64,000 nt of DNA from Anthopleura xanthogrammica (taxonomy: Eukaryota > Cnidaria > Anthozoa > Actiniaria > Actiniidae). The DNA lies in the NCBI GenBank assembly GCA_964019055.1, contig OZ025207.1, positions 14,225,357 through 14,289,356 of the forward strand. Reading direction: 5' to 3'. Below are positions 55,392-64,000 of this stretch, one piece after another. A program made the translations under genes and the position numbers. Under the pieces are notes generated by a model. The model was not told the DNA's origin. It searched no databases and worked only from the letters and a program-made list of their open reading frames with translations. Position 1 is the stretch's first letter. Every line of letters begins with the position of its first letter.

Positions 55392-56315
55392 ATGAACATA
55401 AGTCAGGATTTGCAAAACTGTCCAAGTATTGAAACAATATTTGCACGCGGTCTAAGCAGCAGAAAGTTTGGTGAAATCATCACTTTTGATGTTATTCTGA
55501 ATGGCATTCTTACTCTTTCTGCATCTGTTGGAAATGGAATGATTATCGTTGCCATCTTGAGATCACAGAACCTGCAAACGCCATCCTACTTACTGATAAC
55601 AAGTTTAGCCTTCGCAGATCTTCTGGTTGGTTTGTTATTTCATCCATTCCAGATTGTTTGGCGTTTTTACTACTTGCAGAAAAATTACAAGGTAATCTGT
55701 AGAATGAATAAATCGTACGATTTCCTTTTGACTTATTTTGGCTGCGTTTCTCTGTTTATAGTAACATGTATCAGTATAGACAGATACTTGGCGCTTACTC
55801 TAAGACATCGATACACCATTATTGTCACCAAGAAACGAGTTGGTTCATTGATCGTAGGGCTATGGATCTTTGCTCTTTTGCTAGCATTTTTAAGATTTGT
55901 ACAGGATCATGTGGGATCTTTGATGATAGCAGCATCGGTTCTAGGCTCAGTCCTGTTATCAGTGATCTGTTACTGCTACATCAAGTCTTTCCGAACTCTT
56001 CATCTTTACACAGTCCAAGTTCACGCCCAACAAACAAACCCGTTGGCTGGTAACTTTGATGTTGTCAGATACAAGAAAACTTTAAAGACGATGCTTGTGG
56101 TACTAGCATGTCTACTACTGTGCTATGTACCATTGCTGTTATGTACATTTGTAGTTAATACGGTCTTTAAAACAGAACCAGTTACCTTCAAGTTATATTA
56201 TGCATCGATTACACTGATGTGTCTTAATTCCAGTATAAACCCAGTCATATATTTGATAAGGTTTGCAGATATTCGCAACGCGTGTCATCAGTTGTTCAGG
56301 AATATTGTACACTAG
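55392..56315 (+). CDS. Orphan class A GPCR 4 (intact)
   Basis: Single exon, 307 codons from ATG 55392. The N-terminal NIS sequon is at residue 2. N48 (1.50), D76 (2.50), C103 (3.25), DRY 130-132, W158 (4.50), CYVP 244-247 and NPVIY 283-287 are in place; no proline in TM5. The second extracellular loop (about FVQDHVGS) has no cysteine, so the usual 3.25-ECL2 disulfide cannot form, as in several MECA-group receptors. ICL2, ICL3 and the TM6 start are nearly identical to GPCR 1 and 6, whereas the N-terminus, TM3-TM5 outer parts and third loop differ. This is the intact counterpart of pseudogene 2. AATAAA follows within about 20 bp of related copies' stops. Confidence 0.88.
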   Translation: MNISQDLQNCPSIETIFARGLSSRKFGEIITFDVILNGILTLSASVGNGMIIVAILRSQNLQTPSYLLITSLAFADLLVGLLFHPFQIVWRFYYLQKNYKVICRMNKSYDFLLTYFGCVSLFIVTCISIDRYLALTLRHRYTIIVTKKRVGSLIVGLWIFALLLAFLRFVQDHVGSLMIAASVLGSVLLSVICYCYIKSFRTLHLYTVQVHAQQTNPLAGNFDVVRYKKTLKTMLVVLACLLLCYVPLLLCTFVVNTVFKTEPVTFKLYYASITLMCLNSSINPVIYLIRFADIRNACHQLFRNIVH

Positions 56316-57034
56316 ATAATGATAAAGACATATTCACGCAATAATATTCCTACCAAGAAAAGTCTTAACACATTTTTTCAGTGGTTTCATGGAATGGGTT
56401 TCCTTTTACGGATCTTTTCAATTGTGGAATCGTAGCCATATCTAACAACATAGGAAACGAAGCACGTCCTATCATTTATTTCAAATTTGCCCCAAAATTT
56501 TACCATCCTCCTTTCACTCTTTACTCATATAACCTGACTGATCTGTTATGGAGTGAGACAGGTGGCTTGACTTTATAGCAATGTATGTTTATTCAAATCT
56601 TATTATAACGTTATTTGTACCTTTGTTGGAAAACCAGCAATTCATCTCCTTATAAAAGAACAATTCATTTCGATCTATGAAGCCTGTCGACAGGTTTATT
56701 GAAGTTTTTTGATCAACTACGACATACTGTTTGTACTGCAAAAAAAAAAAATTTATTTGACAAGGTTTTCAGATATTCCCAACGCGTGTCTGGGTTTGTT
56801 TAAAATTTGCATACAGTGATGGAAGCATCATTACTAGACATTTGCTTGTATATCTTCAACTTTTTTTTACAATTAATCTTACATTTGTGGATTGAATTAA
56901 ATTACTTTTTACAATTGTATTTACCATTGCGAATAAAAACAACATTTCCTTTTGTTTATGCCTAGAGCCTATGCTTTGTCTCTTACCTAACATCTCCAAA
57001 CAGTTGCTTAATCAAGATCTTTTTTTTTTTTTGA
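56316..57034. other. 3' flank of GPCR 4
   Basis: Duplicate of 52502-53249 with small indels. No gene. Confidence 0.5.
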
Positions 57035-57272
57035 ACGGTTTCTTCAGCTGTAGTCGTAACCAGCTGAGCGGTGAATTTTGTTTCAGCCAATCACGGCACG
57101 TTTGGCTGTTTTGCCGCTATTAGCTAGGCAAAAACACTTTTTTAACAGATTTTACCATAGAATTACCTTATTGAATATTTTTGAAAGCATTGATAAGTAG
57201 TTGCGTCAGGGCCGGCAATTGTGTCCACTCATGCTTTGCGCGCCGGGCTCACCGCTCAGCTAAAGAAAGATG
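57035..57272. mobile_element. Foldback MITE, copy B (deleted interior)
   Basis: Same ends as 53250-53550. About 70 bp between TTTTGCCGC and TATTAGCT are missing here. Confidence 0.7.
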
Positions 57273-57764
57273 AAGGCGGGAAATCGCGTCACGCTTCCAA
57301 GGAATTGGGCGGGAAAACTGGAAAGCGTCTTGAAACATGGATTTGATCAGTTGAAAAGACTTTGATGTTATTCTAATTTCATAACTAAATAATTTCTTTC
57401 ATTTTGTAATCGTCTTTGTCAAACTAAATTAAATAATGCAACGTGTATAACTAGACCTGTGTATTCGACGAGAAAGATATTCTTAAAAGCGTCCATCGAC
57501 TGGCTATATTTTGTTGGAGAGAGAGCCAGAGAAAGAGCATGATTGTCGATAGACTAGTGCTCCAATGTTATTGTGTATGTATAACACCGTATCCACAGGG
57601 ATACAAGGATTGTGAGCGCTCCTATTATGTCTGTTATTTTAATATACAGCTATTACAAAAAAGGTTGGTGCATCTTACATGTTCCTTATCAAGCTCGAAA
57701 TTTATTATGTTCATAAGTTTTTTTCAATCCGCTTTATCCGCTTTATCCAATATTTTTATATTCT

Positions 57765-58290
57765 CTTGTCAATAACCTGTGTTTTCTACATCAAGTGTTT
57801 CCCAGCTCTTTATCTTTACACAGTCCAAGTTCACGCCCAACAACCAAACCCGTTGGCTGGTAACTTTAATGTTGTCAGATACAAGCCGAAAACTTTGAAG
57901 ACGATGCTTGTGGTACTAGCATGTCTTCTTCTGTGCTACGTGCCTTTCGTCTCTAATGTTTTCTTGGGACATTTTCTATGTATCCCCAAGGAATCGATTA
58001 TCGTTTTTTTTATATCGCTTACTCTGATGTGTTATAATTCCAGTATAAATCCGATCATATATTTGGTGAGGTTTAGGGATATTCGTAACGCGTGTCGACA
58101 GATGTTATGTTCTCTAATCTTGTTCATTAGAATAGATGTTCTCAGTTTCCCAAGCATTTTTTATTATCCAAGGAAGCAAACTGACCATCTCTCTGATATC
58201 GACCCATATTGCCTACAGAAAAATGCTTTGAAAACAATTTCATTTTTAACATTCTCTATCAAGCTTTCACCACACTTATTTTCACAATAA
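57765..58290 (+). pseudogene. GPCR 5, C-terminal remnant with altered tail
   Basis: Sister of pseudogene 3 but keeps the ICL3 middle (YTVQVHAQQPNPLAGNFNVV). It has a three-base insertion (RYKPKTL), keeps CYVP and SINPIIYLVRFRDIRNACRQ, then runs into unrelated sequence and stops at 58288-58290. The frame from about 57679 is open but lacks TM1-TM4, so no receptor can form. Confidence 0.8.
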
Positions 58291-58969
58291 CTTCTTATAC
58301 CCACCTGGTGGATGTCAATAACTTTTAAATTAATGAAATTTATTAAATTAAATTTTATATGAACTTTTTTATCATTATTAACTGTTTGGATTCATGTTAG
58401 TGCATTATATTCTTGTTTACAAAGTCACCACGGGTTTATTTTAATTAACACATTACTCTTGATTTTTAGAAAATTAATTAATTTGAAATGCGAATGAGAA
58501 GTTCCAGGGTTGGCACTGTTAGAGGGAGATTCGCTGTGCTTCGGGGATGATTCTTATAACCAGACCTTGATGTTGAGCTCTTGAGCAACAACGAGTGATA
58601 GAAAAAAGCAGTCTAGATCTTGAGCAAAGAAGCGAGAAAAATCTTGAACGAAAATAACGCGCAGTTCTAATTGAACTAAAAGAAAGTTTATCGTATTAAG
58701 TGTAAGGATGACGATTTTAAGATCTCACATGTCCGTCCATCTTGGATATTAGTGCCCCCCCGGAAATAAGCAACAGCTAGCTATAATCAATTCTTTATAC
58801 TGCTGACATCCATCTTGTTATCTATAACTTCATGACAGGGCAAGAGATCTTTATCATCAGCAAGTGCATGAATGAACCAGCCTTAGAATAAGTCCAGTGA
58901 TGACTCTGTTTTCTCTGAAGAACCCTTAACTGACGTGTAGCTGTCATTCCTCACGATCAAGGCTTAGGA
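58291..58969. other. 5' flank of GPCR 6
   Basis: From about 58780 it is homologous to 62290-62481 (CTCACG..CAAGGCTTAGGAATGAAC just before the ATG). A YY1-like CCAAGATGG (minus strand) lies at about 58737-58745. Confidence 0.45.
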
Positions 58970-60085
58970 ATGAACTTATCGACGAAAAACTGCCCACTTG
59001 TGGTAGAATTATTATACAATAGAGTAAGTGACCTTGACTTGTTTGAATCAGGCGCCAAGACCAACATCTTTCTAAATGTGCTTCTATCGTTTGTTGCAAC
59101 ACTGGGCAATGGAATGATTATCGTTGCCATCTTGAGATCACAGAACCTACAAACGCCATCCTACTTACTGATAACAAGTTTAGCCTTCACAGATCTTCTG
59201 ATTGGTTTGGTATTTCAACCTCTTCAGATTGTAGTTAGTATTTTCTACTTGCAAAAGAATCTTATCCAGTTGTGCACAATAGCCAGAACATTTATATTTT
59301 TTTCTGCGTATTGTACTGGAATTTCGATTGCAATGGTGACATGTATCAGTATAGACAGATACTTGGCGCTTACTCTAAGACATCGATATACCATTATTGT
59401 CACCAGGAAACGAGTTCGCTTCTTGATTGCCTTCGTCTGGATTTTTATTAGTCTACTTCTAGGATCTTTGGTGATAATTGATAAAATATATAACATTTTG
59501 TTTCTCATCGCGGGCTCCTGCCTCATCTTGATTCTACTGTCAACAACGTTTACTTTGTACATCAAGTCTTTCAGAGCCCTTCATCTTTACACAACACAAG
59601 TTCACGCCCAACAAGCAAACCCGTTGGCTGGTAACTTTGATGTTGTCAGATACAAGAAAACTTTAAAGACGATGCTTGTGGTACTAGTATGTCTTCTTCT
59701 GTGCTATGTACCTTTAGTGTGCGCACTTATTTCAAGGGCTGTTCTAGGACCCTCAAAGGAAACGACTTTTCTATACTTCGCATCTTTTACCTTCATTGGT
59801 CTTAACTCTAGCATTAATCCAGTTTTTTATTGGGTGAGATTTGCAGATATTCGAAGTTCATGTACTGAAACTCTGAGAAACTGTATACGATGAAAAACAT
59901 AGCATGGATTAGTTCTCCTTTTCTTTTCTCTAAAATCAAATATTAAAATATAAAGCAACAATTTTTGAAGCGAAATGTCATTCAGTAATCAAAAGACTTT
60001 GGTTTCAAATATATGATGAGTTTATTGATATTTATTCCAGAGGTGTGTCGGCTATGTAGCATTTATCAGCATTGTCAGTGGTCCT
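58790..60085. repeat. ~3.5-kb spaced duplication, copy A (GPCR 6 block)
   Basis: Matches 62295-63585 from the 5' flank through the 3' flank (AGAGGTGTGTCGGCTATGTA), offset about 3.5 kb. Identity is high in the flanks as well as the coding part. Confidence 0.85.
58970..59893 (+). CDS. Orphan class A GPCR 6 (intact)
   Basis: Single exon, 307 codons from ATG 58970. NLS sequon at residue 2. N47 (1.50), D75 (2.50), C102 (3.25), DRY 129-131, W157 (4.50), CYVP 245-248 and NPVFY 283-287; no TM5 proline and no ECL2 cysteine. TM1 start, TM3 (FFSAYCTGISIAMVT), TM4-TM5 (LVIIDKIYNILFLIAGSC) and the third extracellular loop (SRAVLGPSKETT) form a type clearly different from GPCR 1 and 4. GNGMIIVAILRSQNLQTPSY, the LTLRHRYTIIVT loop and most of ICL3 are shared. 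Tail ends RSSCTETLRNCIR, with Cys residues that might be palmitoylated. Ligand unknown. Confidence 0.88.
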   Translation: MNLSTKNCPLVVELLYNRVSDLDLFESGAKTNIFLNVLLSFVATLGNGMIIVAILRSQNLQTPSYLLITSLAFTDLLIGLVFQPLQIVVSIFYLQKNLIQLCTIARTFIFFSAYCTGISIAMVTCISIDRYLALTLRHRYTIIVTRKRVRFLIAFVWIFISLLLGSLVIIDKIYNILFLIAGSCLILILLSTTFTLYIKSFRALHLYTTQVHAQQANPLAGNFDVVRYKKTLKTMLVVLVCLLLCYVPLVCALISRAVLGPSKETTFLYFASFTFIGLNSSINPVFYWVRFADIRSSCTETLRNCIR

Positions 60086-60407
60086 CATCTTGCTGAAGGA
60101 CTTCCCCTCAACCAAGATGACCAGCTTTTGGAAGGTGGAAAGAAAAACATGGAAAGAAAAGAAAGAAAAGAATAATGGGAGATCCTCATCCAACATGACT
60201 TGTTTTTGAAAGGTGTTTAACATAACTAAAGAAATAAGGAAAGAAAGAAAAGAAGAAAGAATTATAATAATCTTGCGTAATAGATGTTATCAACCAAGGA
60301 AATATTTACAACTATTCATCTAGAAAATCTGCTAATGTAAGCTGGTAAAACAAGAAGAAAATCCTATCTATGGGGGAGGATTCGTATTCCAAGAGAACTC
60401 TATATTG

Positions 60408-60573
60408 TAAAACCTGTTCGCTCTTATAGTCATAGTTTATCGGTAACGTAATACAGGTGCATGGACATAGCCTAACCATAATAAATCATTGTAAAACCTG
60501 TTCGTTCTTCTAGTCATAGTTTATCAGTAACGTAATACAGGTGCATGGACATAGCCTAACCATAATAAATCTT
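60408..60573. repeat. 83-bp tandem duplication
   Basis: GTAAAACCTGTTCG, then TAACGTAATACAGGTGCATG and CCTAACCATAATAAATC occurs twice with three or four differences. Confidence 0.9.
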
Positions 60574-60924
60574 TTAAAAAGCAGTCTCTCCGCACTAAAT
60601 GATGTTTTCATTACCTTTTTCTCGAATGTTCGAAATCGTCTTGCTTCAGTCCCTACTTACCATGCAAGCATCACTGGTTACCTAGGTAACACAACACTTA
60701 TTCTTCTAATTAGGTGGTCCAATAAAACTAAAAGACTGAATGATTAAAGCCGATGTATTGGTTTTTATTTCAAAAGAGTTCTGCAAGTCATCGTCTTTTC
60801 TCCCTTTGATCTAGAAACCCCGTCAGTTGCCGGCTACTTTTAAGTGACATTAGAATGACTAGAAAAGAATGAATGAATCAGTCGTTTTAGGGTTTCCATT
60901 TATTTCAAAAAATGTACTAGTTTG

Positions 60925-61330
60925 ATGATACGGCGGCCATCTTCAATGTGAATTAAAGAAAAGGTTCGTGTACGAATGATTGCCGGCGGTATACGTAGGA
61001 TCTGATCAGGGAAGTTGTATGAGGAAAAATATCCTGGCACTCTCCTGCCTCTATGATGTTGATTAAGTGACAAGCACTTCGTTTTTCTACATAGTATCAG
61101 TTTTACATCTTGAATCCAAGGCATTATGGGACGTTCGGGGGGCAAAACAAAACAAACATGGCGGATAATATATAGAGTTTAGTTTCATTTGTCTTTCTTT
61201 CTTGTCCATCTTCTTAATTTATCACTTGTGAAATTGTGTTGTGGTGAACTGTTTATGTTAATCGACGCCATTACTGTAACAAAGCGTTGTATATTTGCAC
61301 CCTACCAAGATGACCGCCGTATCGTTGAAG
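60925..61330. repeat. Foldback with YY1-like ends
   Basis: GATACGGCGGCCATCTTCAA (about 60927) pairs with AAGATGACCGCCGTATCGTT (about 61309). GCATTATGGGACG (61122) and ACATGGCGG (61157) lie between. Either a MITE carrying promoter-like motifs or a degenerate bidirectional promoter. Confidence 0.5.
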
Positions 61331-62294
61331 TAGTCCATTTTCTGCGAGTCACCTTTTCTCGTTAATGTAACTGGTTGCAAACCAATCATCTCGAAAACCT
61401 GTCTCTTTTCACTTAATGAATGTTGGTGAAACAAAGCTAAAAGAATGAATGGAACAAGCGCTTCAGGGTTTCCATTTCCAAATAATTCTGCAAGCCACCA
61501 GCTTCTCTCATTGATGTGACTGGTTCATAACCAATCATCTAGAAAACAATCATCCTGAAAAGATGTGAGAAATGTTAGCATTCCTCTTTGTAAAATGCAT
61601 TGATAGATATCTTCATCACGTTACGTTTTTCTTTCCAACAAAGAAATATCCAAATGTAATCTCACCTAATGTCTACCATTTACCGTACTAATCACCTTGA
61701 CATCCCAACATTTGTTATTTAATTAGTTGGCGAAATAAAACTAAAAGCCTAATTGACGAAAGCCAATATATTGGTTTTCTTTTTAAACAAATAAAATTAT
61801 AATGAGAAAGCTCAGGTTTCGATTAGTTCAGGATTCGCAAAGAAAAATTGTGGTTATTATAGAAAGAGACGCCTTTTAAAGAAAGTTATAATCATGAGCG
61901 AGGATATAAGACAGAACATCTGGCGAAAGTATAATATAACAGTTCCTCTTCTCGTTCAAGTTGCAACTGAAATGGTCTCATAAAGTTCTGAAAATCCGGC
62001 ATAGGGATTCTACAAATTTGAACAGCTATTTCTGATTTCAAATCTTCTCACCTGTAAGCAGGATAAAAGTCAAGATAGACTCAAAGTTTATCCTTGAGTG
62101 AATTGCCCACGGAACAACACCTGCGTACGTTATCGCAAGAAGATTCAGCACTGGTACTGAAATCTCCACGTTCAGTCTTGCTGGACTTAGGTTGGAGACC
62201 ATACATGAACGGGTAGTTTGAAAAGTGTTCCAGAATTGCAGGTATTCATCGAAAAAGCTATTAGTAAAAAGTTTAAGGATGATGAGCAACAGCT

Positions 62295-63585
62295 CGCTAT
62301 AATCAATTCTTTGTAAACTGCTGACATCCATCTTGTTATCTATAACTTCATGACAGGGCAAGAGATCTTTATCATCAGCAAGTGCATGAATGAACCAGCC
62401 TTAGTCCACTGATAACTCTGTTTTCTCTGAAGAACCCTTAACTGACGTGTAGCTGTCATCCCTCACGGACAAGGCTTAGGAATGAACTTAACGACGAAAA
62501 ACTGCCCACTTGTGGTAGAAATATTCTACAATAGAGTAAGTGACGCCGTTGACTTGTTTCAGTCAGGAGCCAAGACTTATATCTTTCTAAATGTTCTTCT
62601 ATCGTTCGTTGCAGCACTGGGAAATGGAATGATTATCGTTGCCATCTTGAGATCACAGAACCTACAAACGCCATCATTGCCTACTTACTACAAGTCTAGC
62701 CTTCACAGATCTTCTGGTTGGTTTGGTGTTTCATCCTCTTCAGATTGTAGTTAATACTTTCTACTTGCGAAAGAATCTCATCCAGTTGTGCACAATAGTC
62801 AGAACATTCTTATTTTTTTCCGCGTATTGTACTGGAATTTCGATAACCATGGTTACATGTATCAGTATAGACAGATACTTGGTGCTTACTCTAAGACATC
62901 GATACACCATTATTGTCACCAAGAAACGAGTTCGATTCTTCATTGCCTTCGTCTGGATTTTTATTAGTCTATTTCTAGGATCTTTGGTGATAATTGATAA
63001 AATATATAACATTTTGTTTCTCATCGCGGGCTCCTGCCTCACCTTGATTCTACTGTCAACGACTTTTATTTTCTACATCAAGTCTTTCAGAGCCCTTCAT
63101 CTTTACACAGTCCAAGTTCACGCCCACAAGAAAACTTGTTCACAAGAAAACTTTAAAGACGATGCTTGTGGTACTAGTATGTCTTCTTCTGTGCTACGTA
63201 CCTTTAGTGTGCGCACTTATTTCAAGGGCTGTTCTAGGACCCTCAGAGGAAACGATTTTTCTATACTTAGCATCTTTTACCTCCATTGGTCTTAACTCTA
63301 GCATTAATCCAGTTATTTATTGGGTGAGATTTGCAGATATTCGAAGTTCATGTACTGAAACTCTGAGAAACTGTATACGATGAAAAACATAGCATGGATT
63401 AGTTCTCCTTTTCTTTTCTCAAAAATCAAATATTAAAATATAAAGCAATATTTTTTGAAGCGAAATGTCATTCAGTAATCAAAAGACTTTGGTTTCAAAT
63501 ATATGATGAGTTTATTGATATTTATTCTAGAGGTGTGTCGGCTATGTAGCATTTATCAGCATTGTAAGTGGTCCTCATCTTGCGA
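62295..63585. repeat. ~3.5-kb spaced duplication, copy B (pseudogene 7 block)
   Basis: Second copy of the GPCR 6 block. Flanks match closely; the coding part has been broken. Confidence 0.85.
62482..63383 (+). pseudogene. GPCR 7, two frame-breaking changes
   Basis: Near-identical to GPCR 6 at the start (MNLTTKNCPLVVEIFYNRVS). A small rearrangement at about 62675-62695 (CATCATTGCCTACTTACTAC replaces the parental order) shifts the frame after RSQNLQTPS. The second frame (from about 62700) runs through VTCISIDRYLVLTLRHRY to the ICL3 start (YTVQVHA). There a segment at 63127-63150 is replaced by a short duplicated CACAAGAAAACTT, losing the PNPLAGNFDVV part and shifting frame again. TM6-TM7 and the tail (63162-63383) are otherwise intact, including CYVP and NPVIY. 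Recent inactivation. Confidence 0.88.
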
Positions 63586-63678
63586 TTTCCAGCAGTTTGA
63601 GAGGCATTAGACTTCCTTGAAAAGTCGAATATTCCATTTGGTTCAAAAGAAGTAAAATCTTGAAATCGAATTTATGTG

Positions 63679-63945
63679 CTCGCTCGATATTTTTTGCCGT
63701 ATCTGACGTTGCACGATATTTTTTTAAGCCGGATCGAGACCTCGCTCGATATTTTTTGCCGTATCTGACGTTGCACGATTTTTTTTTAAGCCGGATCGAG
63801 ACCTCGCTCGATATTTTTTGCCGTATCTGACGTTGTACGATATTTTTTTTAGCCGGATCAAGACCTCGCTCGATATTTTTTGCCGTATCTGACGTTGCAC
63901 GATTTTTTTTTTAAGCCGGATCGAGACCTCGCTAGATATTTTTTT
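63679..63945. repeat. 62-bp satellite, ~4.5 copies
   Basis: The unit contains CGCTCGATATTTTTTGCCGT, ATCTGACGTTGCACGAT, a T-run and AAGCCGGATCGAGACCT. The minus-strand open frame across it is a by-product. Confidence 0.9.
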
Positions 63946-64000
63946 GGGGGATTTAAGGGCGAACACTATTTATGATTCTTCAGACACATGGTAGTGTCCA

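Larger units (their letters stand above)
54346..58080. repeat. ~3.7-kb tandem duplication, copy B
   Basis: Contains GPCR 4 (intact) and pseudogene 5, in the same order as copy A. Direct abutment of the pseudogene 3 tail with the next 3' flank gives the duplication junction near 54345. Confidence 0.85.
59894..62481. other. Spacer between GPCR 6 and pseudogene 7
   Basis: No gene recognised. It holds a purine-rich AAAGAAAAGAAAG tract (60140-60260), an 83-bp tandem duplication (60408-60573), a foldback around 60925-61330, and several dispersed AATAAAACTAAAAG(A/C)CT words (60722, 61735). From about 62290 it is duplicated 5' flank of the next receptor. Confidence 0.5.

Noticed and set aside
60032..60223. 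63-codon minus-strand frame ending TDNADKCYIADTPLE
   Set aside because: The end is repeated in the other receptor block but the rest is a purine-rich tract; no evidence of selection.
60900..61145. 81-codon minus-strand frame
   Set aside because: It looks protein-like in composition, but it lies inside a foldback element, has no recognisable domain and no second copy to test it.
63724..63966. 80-codon minus-strand Lys/Arg-rich frame
   Set aside because: Translation of the 62-bp satellite.

Overview
This is nuclear DNA of an animal, most likely an anthozoan cnidarian and probably a stony coral. The evidence is spliced genes with GT/AG introns, AT-rich intergenic sequence, a dense load of decayed transposons typical of cnidarians (BEL/Pao, Ty3/Gypsy, L1-like and CR1/Jockey-like LINEs, P-element, MULE, many short foldback elements), and a cluster of lineage-specific rhodopsin-class GPCRs. 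The taxon is inferred; there is no rRNA or mitochondrial marker.

Layout. 1-5 kb: minus-strand wrecks of a P-element transposase, a BEL/Pao polyprotein and a 5'-truncated LINE. 4.8-7.7 kb: a tandem repeat with E-box palindromes, then a minus-strand RPA-like OB-fold/zinc-ribbon protein with possible upstream exons. 7.9-8.6 kb: a decayed integrase-domain gene. 9.8-13.3 kb: a minus-strand gene of the G2E3-like HECT family, with at least five recognisable exons, interrupted by an internally deleted LINE on the opposite strand. 13.7-17.7 kb: a minisatellite and pieces of a MULE transposase, protein kinase, cysteine-peptidase-like protein and Gypsy gag/protease. 17.7-20.6 kb: satellite-like repeats and a foldback element. 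21-25 kb: three diverged tandem copies of a short exon-like unit with conserved splice sites but no shared reading frame. 25-44 kb: AT-rich sequence with inverted duplications, foldback elements, tRNA-derived SINEs and a BEL/Pao pol remnant.

44.5-48.5 kb holds fragments of two host genes: a FAAP24-like N-terminal part (plus strand) and a WDR88-like piece (minus strand). From memory these genes lie close together on human chromosome 19q13, so this may be a relic of very old linkage. Both pieces look decayed. Beside them are an 11-bp minisatellite and a large nested foldback element.

49.7-63.4 kb is the main feature: a tandem array of seven related class A GPCR loci, all on the plus strand. 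Three are intact single-exon genes (311, 307 and 307 codons) and four are pseudogenes. They arose by block duplication: a ~3.7-kb unit covering 50.6-58.1 kb and a ~3.5-kb unit covering 58.8-63.6 kb. The cytoplasmic loops are almost identical between copies, while the N-terminus, extracellular loops and outer halves of TM3-TM5 and TM7 differ. That pattern fits birth-and-death evolution with gene conversion or strong constraint on the G-protein face, and receptors that differ in ligand but share signalling. The window ends in a 62-bp satellite.
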